This document shows positions 19,624-29,429 of a DNA stretch of 64,000 nt, in pieces. Position numbers and translations under genes: made by a program. Origin of the DNA: Arthrobacter sp. C2 (GTDB taxonomy: Bacteria; Actinomycetota; Actinomycetes; Actinomycetales; Micrococcaceae). The stretch's first letter is position 1, and the number at the start of each line of letters is the position of its first letter. The notes below the pieces were generated by a model. It made no database searches, had not been told where the DNA came from, and worked only from the letters and a program-made list of their open reading frames with translations. The DNA is taken from the NCBI GenBank assembly GCA_024207135.1, contig CP042428.1, positions 1,488,001 to 1,552,000 on the forward strand. The letters are read 5' to 3'.

Positions 19624-19669
19624 ATTGCGTCACCAACGGCGGGCACAGCCCAGGACCTAGGATTGGTGC

Positions 19670-19921
19670 ATGAGCACGGACTTCTTGGATTCCCTGGACC
19701 CCGGCGCCCGCGTGGTGCTTCGCTATCGCCTCTCCCCCGGCGAGCAAGGGCAGGCGGGCGAACAGATGAGTGACGCGCTGGGATACCTGCTGGCGGTCGA
19801 CGAGCACTCCGTGACGGTCCAGACCCGCACCGGGGATGTGCAGGTCAGCCGGGCGGCCATCACCCACGCCAAGCGGGTGCCCCCGCCCCCGGCGCGCAGG
19901 CGCTCCGCTCCCGGCGGCTGA
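19670..19921 (+). CDS. small SH3-like domain protein
   Basis: 83 residues: DPGARVVLRYRLSPGEQGQ, then a beta-rich core (GYLLAVDEHSVTVQTRTGDVQV) and ITHAKRVPPPPARRR. This matches the small N-terminal SH3-like domain that precedes some actinobacterial GNAT acetyltransferases (Rv0428c type), here as a free-standing protein. It may modulate or bind a partner enzyme. Divergent from fdxA. ATG start. Confidence 0.7.
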   Translation: MSTDFLDSLDPGARVVLRYRLSPGEQGQAGEQMSDALGYLLAVDEHSVTVQTRTGDVQVSRAAITHAKRVPPPPARRRSAPGG

Positions 19922-20024
19922 GCCGGCAAGCCGCGTGCAGGCCCCCGACGCCGTGAATTCGCACTCCCCGGACATGTGATTTGAATGATTCAATCAGTGG
20001 CGGATTTTCCCGTATGCTGATTCC

Positions 20025-20519
20025 ATGGCCACAGATGAAGAGGTACAGGCCCGTGCACGGGCGTTGAGCTCCCCGCTCCGTCTCCGCATTTTGCGACTTT
20101 GCTTGCACGAATCTCGTACCAACAAGGAAATAGCGGACCTGCTGGAGATCAATCCGGCAACATCGCTCCACCATGTGCGCACGCTGCTCTCAAACGGGTT
20201 CCTCGCGGCCGAGGAAACCCGCCGGGGGAACCGCGGGGCCAAGGAAGTGCCCTACCGCAGCACCAAGCTCTCCTGGGGCACCAAGCTGCCGGACGCCGCA
20301 CCCCTGCTCGTCGACACGTTCCTGCAGGAAATCGACGGCCTGGCCCCGCAGGAGATCCAGGTCATGCGGGTGGGGCTGAAGCTCAGTGAAGGAACGCAGA
20401 AGGAAATGATGGCCCGCATCCATTCGGTCATCGAGGACTACGCCATGCGCGACGCCGAGCCCGACGGAGTGGCCACCTCCCTCTTCCTGGCCCACCACCT
20501 GGATCTCAAGTCGGCGTAG
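20025..20519 (+). CDS. ArsR-type winged-helix transcriptional regulator
   Basis: 164 residues. The DNA-binding domain occupies about 5-75: ALSSPLRLRILRLCLHESRT, then the recognition helix in INPATSLHHVRTLL and the wing with RRGNRGAKEVPYR. The C-terminal half is helical and has no metal-binding cysteines, so it is not a classical metal sensor. Regulated genes are not evident. It is followed by a very strong terminator. Confidence 0.85.
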   Translation: MATDEEVQARARALSSPLRLRILRLCLHESRTNKEIADLLEINPATSLHHVRTLLSNGFLAAEETRRGNRGAKEVPYRSTKLSWGTKLPDAAPLLVDTFLQEIDGLAPQEIQVMRVGLKLSEGTQKEMMARIHSVIEDYAMRDAEPDGVATSLFLAHHLDLKSA

Positions 20520-20533
20520 CCGCCCCGTAAACC

Positions 20534-20579
20534 AAATAGCTTGGCCCCCGCAAGAATCCTTGCGGGGGCCAAGCTATTT
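20534..20579. terminator. bidirectional terminator
   Basis: Perfect 21-bp stem (20534-20554 with 20559-20579), 4-nt loop, A/T-rich at both feet, between convergent genes. Confidence 0.9.
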
Positions 20580-21042
20580 ATTAGATGTTAGGTTCCTGCG
20601 TTGTCCGGGCCAGCCGACGAATCAGCGCCCGGAGCGCGCCAGGAGTCGCAACTGCTTGGAGACCAGCAGGATCGCCACGACGACCGGGACGATGATGCCG
20701 TACACCCAGATGCCGCCGGCCAAAGCCGGGCCGGGCAACATCTTGAAGAACTGGGTCGAGACGATCATCTGGTTGTGCTGGTCGGTCGAGATCAACGCGA
20801 CAAACACATACGTCGCCAGGCCCGTCAGCGCACTGACCCACAGCTTTCCCCGGACCAGGCCGACCCAGTAGGTCAGGGTCCCGGTAAGGAGCAAGGCGAG
20901 GGCGGCACCCCACGGCACCGGGACGTCGCCAACATAGCCCAGCGAGGCATGCAGGATCGTGCCGACCACCGCGGCAAGCGCCCCGGCCGCCAAGGCGACC
21001 AGGACGCTGCCGATTGCCGAGGCGCCGGCGCCTTGGGCCTGG

Positions 21043-22953
<1,911 letters not shown>

Positions 22954-23174
22954 GCGAAAAGGCTCACTTCTTCTAGAGAATTTTGGGTCTCGGGGATCGG
23001 GGCCACGACTGACCCAATTAACCATTCTAGTCCCAATGGGAAATCTGGTGTAAAACGTGCCTTATCTCACGTGGACAAATTTGCGCGAAGGGCTGCTGCG
23101 CCCCGTCATCCCGGGAATTTTGCGGCCACGGCCACGATGCCGCGGCGGCCACGAGTGGTCCGATCCGACGGAAA

Positions 23175-23207
23175 GGGGGCGGCTGCGGGAAACCCGTCGC
23201 CGCCCCC
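23175..23207 (-). terminator. terminator of the membrane protein gene
   Basis: GC-rich hairpin (23175-23189 with 23193-23207, two mismatched positions), followed on the minus strand by CTTTCC. The rest of the 304-bp gap to typA holds no gene that I can see. Confidence 0.65.
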
Positions 23208-23257
23208 ATCTTCCCGTGGAACTTGCAGAAATCAACTACTGCTTGCTTGGCTGCCGC

Positions 23258-24330
23258 TTAGGCGAGAGGGGCCACCGGCCCGGCAGGTGCCGCAGGAGGC
23301 TGCCTTTGTTCCAGTTTTTGCAGCGTCCGAGCGGCAGTCTCACGCCCGCCCAGCCCGAAGGCGAGGGCCGCGGCGAGAGCGGCTCCGATGACCAACGCAC
23401 CGAAGGCCATGTTGATGATCGAATCGGCCAGGCCCATGTACTTCAGGCCCATCGCGACGAAAAGCACGATCGTAGCCCACCGGATGATGGTCGCAGGCGT
23501 TCCCGGTCCGACGATCGAGACCACGACGTTGGCGATCAGGAAGCCCGCCGCGATGATCAAACCGCCGAAGAGGACGTTGCCGCCCAAGGCCAGGATCTCG
23601 TTGAGAATGACCGTGACTTCCGGGAAGTTCAGCAGGCGTGCTGCCATGATGCCGAAGAACAGCATGATGGCGATCTTCACCAACAGCGCGATGATGCCCG
23701 AGGGGCTCCTGTCTGCGGGGACGATTCCCCACCGATGTACGACCGGGTCGGTGCCGATTCCCTGCAGCGTGCTTTCCAGGATCGTTCCGACAAATTTGGC
23801 GATGACGAAGCCGATGGCCAGCAAGATCAATGCGGCAATGATCTGCGGTATGGCGTTCAGGATCAAGGCCAGCATCTGTTGGGCTGGATCGGAGATGGCC
23901 GCGATGCCCAGCACCTGCAAGGCACTGATGCCGACCACGATGACGATTATCGCGAAAAGGATGTTGCCGATGATCGAAATGATCTTGGCGTTCTGTTCAC
24001 GGGTTTGCACGAGGTCGGGCTCCATGGCTCCGCGCCTGAACCTGGCGGTCAACCTGCTGAAGTCGACGGCACCCAGGGCGGTCGTCACCAATTGGCGTAC
24101 GATCTTGGCGATCATGTAGCCGATGAAGAAGATGATGCCCGCACCGATGAGATTCGGGACGAAGGCCATGACCTTGCCAAGCAGATCCTGCACCGGGGCC
24201 AAGACCTCGGATAGTGCGAAGACCTGCAAAATGGCAACGAGCCCAAAAAGCCAGATGATCAGTGCCGCAATCTTGCCGAGTGATTCCCCAAGTTGTTGTC
24301 CGTCGTTGCCCTGACGCTGCAACCCCTTAA
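23258..24330 (-). pseudogene. mechanosensitive-channel-like membrane protein, C-terminal fragment (IS-disrupted)
   Basis: Encodes the last 354 residues (plus two codons at the junction) of a multi-helix protein with repeated TM-helix motifs (FIGYMIAKIVRQLVTTALGA, LLAIGFVIAKFVGTILE, GFLIANVVVSIVG), as in MscS-like proteins of the conserved-TM-helix type. The frame is closed by TGA at 24341-24343, inside the insertion element, and only a TTG start remains. The missing N-terminus is at 26063-26191. Joined at TTAA the two parts give a 399-residue protein with no frameshift. The fragment still has about eight helices and could in principle be made from TTG 24322, which has no Shine-Dalgarno at a normal distance. 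Confidence 0.88.
24327..24330. repeat. TTAA target site duplication, left copy
   Basis: TTAA directly beside the left end of the element; the same four bases flank the right end at 26061-26064. Confidence 0.85.
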
Positions 24331-24506
24331 CCCTGATTTTTCATGGAACGCCGACGGGCCGCCGAATCCGTGATTTTCCCGGATTCGGCGGCCTGTCGTA
24401 TTTTCGGGCACGCCAGGAACGGCCAGGTCGCCGGCCGGGGGCGTCGGGTTCCATCTTCCGAAAGGGGCTCGCTTCTGTCGTTTCGAAGGGGTCGCGGCAG
24501 GGGGTC

Positions 24507-25942
24507 CTATGCCGCGAGGTGTCCGTTGCGCCAGCGTTCGCGCAGCCGGGCGGTTCCCTCGACGAGGGTGAAGAAGAGTGGTGATTCGGGGGCGGACTCG
24601 GGGATCAGCAGCCTTTTCTGCCGGGCGCTGCTGATGATTTTTCCGGCAATCGAAAACATCCGGTAGCGCCACCGCTTCATGTCCCAGGTACCGGCGTCGT
24701 GGCCGGCGGGCAGGATCGCCAGTGGCATCCACGCGACGAGGTTCATCGCGAGCATCGCGAGGTCCGTCCAGAGCTGGTTCGCCGAAGCCCGGAAAAAGGG
24801 CAGCTTCCCCATGCCACTGTTCTTGAGCGTCTTGATGCGGTTTTCGCACCGTCCCCGGGCGCGGTGCCGGGCATCAAGGAACGCGACGTTCCAGCGCGGG
24901 GCGTTGGTCAGGAACGCGGTCACCCGGTGCCCGTCGACGTCGAAGATGGAGGCCTGGGCCCCGGGATGCAAGGGTTCGGCCCGGAGATACAGACGGGTTC
25001 CTGCCGGGTAGCCATGCAGCTTGATGACCTTCGTTGCATCGATGACCCACGCGTCGCGGCGTTCGTACCCGTCCTGCTCAATGACCCGCTCCCAGAGGTC
25101 CTTGTCATTGATCCAGTGGACGAAGCGCTCGTTGGGAACCGGCAGGGTGTAGGAGGTGGAGAACTGCAGTCCCAGGGAGTGCAGGTGGTTCAGGAACTCG
25201 CGAGACGCCCCGGCGCTGTCGGTGCGCACCAGGATCCTGTCGGCATGCAGTTTCCCGTGCTCGTCGCGCATCGAGTCGGGCAGCTGGGCCAGGGCCTTGT
25301 CGAGCACACGGATGTGGTCCTTGGCGCTGTTGGCACCCTGGTTGCCGGCCCGCAGTTCCGCGGCCAGGACCTCTCCGGTGCCGTTTCCCCTGCCTAGTCG
25401 AGGCTGGCAACGAACGGGGAATGCCCGAAACCGCGCTTGTAATGGCCGGTGGCCAATTCCTTCTCGGAATGCGCGTCCACGAGGGTGGCGTCAAGGTCGA
25501 TGATCAGCGGGTCCAGCCTGGTGGCCAGGGTGGCGGGGTTCCGTGGGCCGGCGGCCTCCCAGATCCTGGAGCGCAGGGCCTTGGCGACCGCGGCGAAGCC
25601 CAAGGTGAAGGCCTCGGGCTCCTCGGTGGCTCGTTCCACGAAGCGGGAGACCGTCGCGTTGGAGGCGACGGGGCCGAACAGGTCCGGGCTGTCGCGCAGG
25701 GTGTCGAGGTCCGAGACGTGTTCGCCGCCGTCGGGGAGCATCACCGCCAGGGAGCCGAGGACCCGTCCCGGGCGGTGGGTGGCCGTCTCGGGAACGAACC
25801 CGGCCAGTTGCTCTTCGCACAGGGCGCCGAAGCCGGTCGCGTCCAGGAAGGAGGTGAGCACGTTCAGGCCGGCGTGGGAAACCAGCGACTGGCCGGTCGG
25901 GGCTGCCGGGAGGGACGGGAAAGCACGGGTATCGTTAAGCAT
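24507..25942 (-). pseudogene. IS1380-family transposase, frameshifted
   Basis: DDE/DDD-type transposase of about 478 residues when both frames are joined. The N-terminal part (25942 down to a TAG at 25394) ends ATGHYKRGFGHSPFVASLD. The second frame continues GRGNGTGEVLAAELRAGNQG and then the intact C-terminal 266 residues. The first catalytic aspartate is in IIDLDATLVDAHSEKEL, the second in ILVRTDSAGASREF, and the acidic RCENRIKTLKNSGMGKLPF follows. A single missing base in the codon after LD explains the break. Programmed frameshifting is not known in this family and no slippery run is seen here, so the copy is probably dead. Confidence 0.87.
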
Positions 25943-26016
25943 CGAAAAGGTGAGCCCTGTTCTGGTGGATAAAAAGGTGTGGTACCTCTATTTTCCCAGA
26001 TCAGCTCACCTTTTCG
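25943..26016. promoter_or_regulatory. 13-bp inverted repeat flanking the transposase promoter
   Basis: CGAAAAGGTGAGC at 25943-25955 and its exact reverse complement at 26004-26016. The left arm lies immediately upstream of the transposase ATG (25942). It could be a transposase- or regulator-binding pair, or fold in read-through RNA and hide the translation start. Confidence 0.5.
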
Positions 26017-26060
26017 ACGTTAAAGGCACTTAATGACGCCCCGCTTCATGAAAGGCCGGG

Positions 26061-26064
26061 TTAA
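26061..26064. repeat. TTAA target site duplication, right copy
   Basis: Second copy of TTAA, adjoining the right end of the insertion sequence. Confidence 0.85.
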
Positions 26065-26191
26065 CCCGCCCCACGAGTTTTCCAATACCCCACTTGACCA
26101 ACTTGGCCAGAAGCCAAGTCACCAGCAGGATGATTACGGCGATGGCAACCTTTTGCGCCATGCCGGTCCAATCGAAACTTTCCATGTTCAT
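26063..26191 (-). pseudogene. mechanosensitive-channel-like membrane protein, N-terminal fragment
   Basis: 43 codons from ATG 26191 (GAAGGA upstream): MNMESFDWTGMAQKV, a membrane helix VAIAVIILLVTWLLAKLV and KWGIGKLVGRV. Beyond 26063 the reading frame enters the insertion sequence and stops at 26030. The last valine codon GTT contains the TT of TTAA; in the rejoined gene it reads GTT-AAG-GGG-TTG, exactly as in the C-terminal fragment. Confidence 0.85.
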
Positions 26192-26730
26192 GAGAAATCC
26201 TTCACTTGGAGGAATCGTGCCTGCGAACCGCTGTCCTTTCCGAATAGTGTGCTGACTATAGAAAACATGTTTTGCCACACTAAAACAACCAACGTTGGCG
26301 CTGATGAAGCCGCGTTTTCAGTGACCCTAACCGGCATGAACAACGAATTCACCGCAACCGGCGGTTCCCCACAACGCGAATGCACTGTCCAAGCGCATGG
26401 TTGACACCGTTCGAGTGTTTCTTCCTCCGCCAATAACCGCTTGCAAGAAACAACAAGTCCATGAGTCGTCTCGCTGTTGGCCTTGCGACCACCGGGACGA
26501 AAGTGCGAGCTGACCGGGGCATGTCGACATATTGATCCGGCCCGCGGGGTCCTTGCCGGTGCCGGAAACGAAAAGATCCTCCGTCCCAGGGAAACATCCC
26601 ATGAAACGAAGGATCGTCGTTCGTTGGCAGGCAGCTCGATCGCGCCCCCGCCTGAAGGCGGCTTAGGCGTTGCAGCGGGACTCCACCTTATTTCGGTGCA
26701 TGGCAACTTCTTGGTAAGGACGTGGAGCCC
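26192..26730. other. 539-bp region without a supported gene
   Basis: Holds the promoter and ribosome binding site of the disrupted membrane protein at its left end. The remainder has a lower GC content than the backbone. Open frames here are Cys/Arg/Ser-rich and resemble no protein family that I know. Marks the left border of a probably acquired segment reaching to ychF. Confidence 0.5.
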
Positions 26731-27375
26731 TCACACGCGGTCCTCCCTGTTCCACAGCTGATGCGTCAGTCCACTGGAGGTACTGATGGATTCGACGCTG
26801 AACCGGTCTTCCAGGCCAGCAAGGTGATCCCAGATCCTGACACCGGAGCCGAGCACGATGGGAACGATCGCCACATGCAGGAAGTCGATGAGATCAGCCT
26901 GGAGGAATTCGCTCACGGTCGAGGGCCCGCCGCCAATCCGAACGTCCAACCCGCCGGCAGCATCCTGCGCCAGGGCGAGCGCTTTCTCCGGGGACGCATC
27001 CACGAAGTGGAAGCTGGTGCCGTTGGCGAACTCGAGTCTCTTGCGGGGATAGTGGGTCAGGATGAAGACCGGGGTGAGAAAGGGCGGTTCATCACCCCAC
27101 CATCCTTCCCAGCCGTCGTCGGGCCATTCGCCCGACTGCGGACCGAATTTGCGTCGGCCCATGATTTCCGCCCCGATGCCCTGGCCCCACATGCTGAACA
27201 TGGCTCGATCCACGGTCACGGGTTCGTCCACGCCATGGATGCCATGGATGACGCGTCCGTCGAACCTGCCGAAGAGCGCTTCGGCTCCACCGATGGGCTT
27301 TTCGAGCGTCACGTGATCACCAGCGGCATATCCATCCGAAGAAACGAACAGGTTGTGCACCCGCGTCCGGACCAT
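26731..27375 (-). CDS. dihydrofolate reductase-like (RibD C-terminal domain) protein
   Basis: 214 residues of the RibD_C/DHFR-like fold that binds NADPH. Motifs are NLFVSSDGYAAGD at the start, GAEIMGRRKFGPQSGEW, PVFILTHYPR, DVRIGGGPSTVSEFLQADLID and IVPIVLGSGVRIWD at the end. Proteins of this kind are found in many actinobacteria as stand-alone reductases with unknown substrates. ATG 27375 has GGGAG upstream and gives the usual N-terminus. It sits in a segment with lower GC than the flanks. A link with the folate-dependent demethylase nearby is possible but unproven. Confidence 0.88.
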   Translation of the reverse strand: MVRTRVHNLFVSSDGYAAGDHVTLEKPIGGAEALFGRFDGRVIHGIHGVDEPVTVDRAMFSMWGQGIGAEIMGRRKFGPQSGEWPDDGWEGWWGDEPPFLTPVFILTHYPRKRLEFANGTSFHFVDASPEKALALAQDAAGGLDVRIGGGPSTVSEFLQADLIDFLHVAIVPIVLGSGVRIWDHLAGLEDRFSVESISTSSGLTHQLWNREDRV

Positions 27376-27888
27376 GGCAACTCCCTGCGTAGTTGAAATC
27401 AGGAAACATTTGAACCCTAGCCAGTGTGATTTCCAAGCGCAATCGTTTTGGAGGTCACGTGGCCGGGACCAATTCAGATCGCTACCGGGCTGCAAAGGTT
27501 GATGGGGACTTCCGCAGGGGTCCACGTGTCCGGGTTTCCACTCCTCCGCCCATTTGCATGTTGAACGGTATTCCGAACCAATTGTGGCAAGATGCCACGA
27601 ATGTCTGGTGCAATCACAACCAGAAGCTCGACCGCTTCACCTGGATCCCCATTTTCATCGAGCGAAGTGATCTCGGTGCGCCATCACCTCATCCACCATG
27701 GATGCCGTCGGCAGGACTTCATACCGGGCATGCTCAGCAGCCTGCGCTACGAAGGCTTCGCGAAGCCCCTTGCCTGCCACATCCGCGTGATTATACACTC
27801 GTCGTGTGGGACTTAAGTTCCACATTATGAGACTAGGCCGACTGCTTCGGTCCGTAATTCCCCTGAGCCGGTCGATAGGGAGTTCACA
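27376..27888. other. 513-bp region with decayed reading frames and a palindrome
   Basis: No intact gene is supported. On the minus strand, one frame (about 27655-27780: DVAGKGLREAFVAQAAEH) and an adjoining second frame (about 27510-27670: DENGDPGEAVELLVVIAPD) both look protein-like, separated by a stop, as expected of a decayed gene. The right part carries the operator-like palindrome and promoter of the next gene. Confidence 0.4.
27805..27824. promoter_or_regulatory. 20-bp operator-like palindrome
   Basis: TGTGGGACTTAAGTTCCACA is self-complementary except for one G-T pair, centred 74 bp before the ATG of the demethylase gene. A candidate binding site for a dimeric regulator such as a GntR or IclR protein. 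Confidence 0.6.
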
Positions 27889-29193
27889 ATGCATCACAAC
27901 GTTCCATCTGTTGACCAACGTGACCGAACCGTTCCGATCAATCTCCGCCAATCCGGCCCGACGCCGGTGGAGATGCAGATCGACACCCGGGTCCGCAAAT
28001 CACCGTACTGGCAGCTTTCCCATGAAGCAGGATGCTGGCGTGCCCAAGTTTACAACCGGATGTACCACCCGAGAGGCTACATTCGGCCCGAAGACGGCGG
28101 AATGATGGCCGAGTATGAGGCCCTGGTCAATCACGTGACAATGTGGAACGTTGCCGTGGAACGGCAGATCCAGGTCAAGGGCCCGGATGCGGAGGCCTTT
28201 GTGGACTTCGTTATTACGCGCGATGCCACAAAGATTCCCCCGATGAGGGCCCGGTACGTGATCCTGTGCAACGAAGCTGGCGGGATCCTCAACGACCCGG
28301 TGTTGCTTCGCGTGGCCGAGGACGAGTTCTGGTTCAGTATTTCCGACTCCGACCTCTGGCTATGGCTTCAGGGCGTCAATGTAGGCAAGCGCTTCGATGT
28401 GAGTATCGAGGAAATCGACGTTTCACCCGTGCAGATTCAAGGACCGAAATCCGTTGACCTTATGGTGGACCTGATTGGTCAGGCAGCCGCGGACATTCCT
28501 TCCTATGGGCTACTCGCCTCTTCGGTTGGCGGGTGTGAGGTCATCGTTTCCCAGACTGGCTTCACCGGCGAGAAGGGGTACGAAATTTATCTCCGTGACG
28601 CATCCCTGCACGCGGAAGAACTCTGGAATTCCGTTCTGGAGGCAGGTAAACGCCACAACCTCATGGTGGTTGCTCCGGCACACCACCGGCGGATCGCAGC
28701 GGGAATTCTATCCTGGGGCCAGGATATGGACGCCGAGACGTTGCCGTTCCAGGTGAATCTGGGCTATCAGGTACCCCGCCAGAAGACCGCGGACTACATC
28801 GGAAAAGCAGCCTTGGAGACGGCACGCGACGCAGTGGAAGCGGGATCACCTCCCTATACCCACACCCTCGTGGGCATGAAGCTCGGTGGTCGGCCGATCG
28901 ACGACTATGCGCCCGACTTCTGGTTGATCAGCGCAGCGCAGGACGGCGATCCGATCGGCTATGTCACCTCGCCCTGGTACTCTCCGGAGCTGGAATCCAA
29001 CATTGCGATGGGAATGGTCCCAGTGGGCCTTGCTGCGCTCGGCACGGAGTTGTGGATACACCTGCCCGATTCCTATGCCTCAGAGCCCGGGCGGCCCGTC
29101 AGCGCCGGCGTGGTCGAAATGCCGTTCCGCGACTCGGTCAACCCGAACCAGCGCGAGCGGTTGAAGGACCGCGGGATGGATGCAGCCGTCTGA
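27889..29193 (+). CDS. GcvT-family, DmdA-like tetrahydrofolate-dependent demethylase
   Basis: 434 residues of the aminomethyltransferase (GcvT) fold. YNRMYHPRGY, WNVAVERQIQVKGPDAEAFV, LCNEAGGILNDPVLL and FSISDSDLWLWLQGV follow the pattern of dimethylsulfoniopropionate demethylase DmdA, and VIVSQTGFTGEKGYEIYL is the GcvT folate-site motif. Such enzymes move a methyl group from an S-, N- or O-methyl substrate to tetrahydrofolate. It is longer than DmdA (about 370), closer in size to LigM-type O-demethylases, so the substrate is open. ATG with GGGAG 7 bp upstream; a palindrome lies before it. Converges on the EcsC-like gene. Confidence 0.82.
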   Translation: MHHNVPSVDQRDRTVPINLRQSGPTPVEMQIDTRVRKSPYWQLSHEAGCWRAQVYNRMYHPRGYIRPEDGGMMAEYEALVNHVTMWNVAVERQIQVKGPDAEAFVDFVITRDATKIPPMRARYVILCNEAGGILNDPVLLRVAEDEFWFSISDSDLWLWLQGVNVGKRFDVSIEEIDVSPVQIQGPKSVDLMVDLIGQAAADIPSYGLLASSVGGCEVIVSQTGFTGEKGYEIYLRDASLHAEELWNSVLEAGKRHNLMVVAPAHHRRIAAGILSWGQDMDAETLPFQVNLGYQVPRQKTADYIGKAALETARDAVEAGSPPYTHTLVGMKLGGRPIDDYAPDFWLISAAQDGDPIGYVTSPWYSPELESNIAMGMVPVGLAALGTELWIHLPDSYASEPGRPVSAGVVEMPFRDSVNPNQRERLKDRGMDAAV

Positions 29194-29211
29194 GGATGGT
29201 GCCGCAGCGGC

Positions 29212-29398
29212 CCCAACTGCGGGTGCATTCGTGGATGCAGAATTGCAGGGTCGAGACACGCTCATCTTCCATCTGCAAAATCGCTCCATCAGCATAAGAC
29301 GACAAGGCCCCCGACTCCATGAAATGGAGCCGGGGGTCGAGTGTTGCCGCGTCCCTTGCGGGAACGGAATTAGACATTGAAGCGGAACTCCACCACGT
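29212..29398 (+). repeat. 187-bp direct repeat, copy A (displaced ychF 3' end)
   Basis: About 89% identical by hand alignment (21 differences, no gaps) to 30819-31005. Contains a degenerate copy of the ychF terminator hairpin (29307-29337) and, on the minus strand, the last codons VVEFRFNV and stop of ychF. At 29399 the similarity ends abruptly. Confidence 0.85.
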
Positions 29399-29429
29399 GC
29401 CGTAGGTGAATAACCTCTGCTACACCGGG

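Larger units (their letters stand above)
24331..26060 (-). mobile_element. IS1380-family insertion sequence, 1,730 bp
   Basis: Ends read CCCTGATTTTTCATG on the left and, on the other strand, CCCGGCCTTTCATG on the right: imperfect inverted repeats sharing CCC and TTTCATG. TTAA flanks both sides. IS1380 elements are related to piggyBac, which also uses TTAA. The element holds one transposase gene (now frameshifted), a 14-bp perfect hairpin near the left end (24357-24370 with 24380-24393) and a distant inverted repeat around the transposase promoter. It splits a membrane protein gene. The boundaries are supported by the exact restoration of that gene's frame on removal. Confidence 0.9.

Noticed and set aside
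25394-25396. Programmed ribosomal frameshift in the transposase
   Set aside because: No A-rich or other slippery heptamer and no family precedent that I know; a missing base is simpler.
26188-26706. Minus-strand open frame of 172 codons upstream of the channel-like gene
   Set aside because: Ser/Arg/Pro/Cys-rich, no ribosome binding site, and it overlaps the promoter and first codons of the membrane protein.
29080-29377. Short frames in the direct repeat, including ones starting MERFCRWK
   Set aside because: Both repeat copies give the same short peptide because of the repeat; it is read through terminator sequence and has no start signal.
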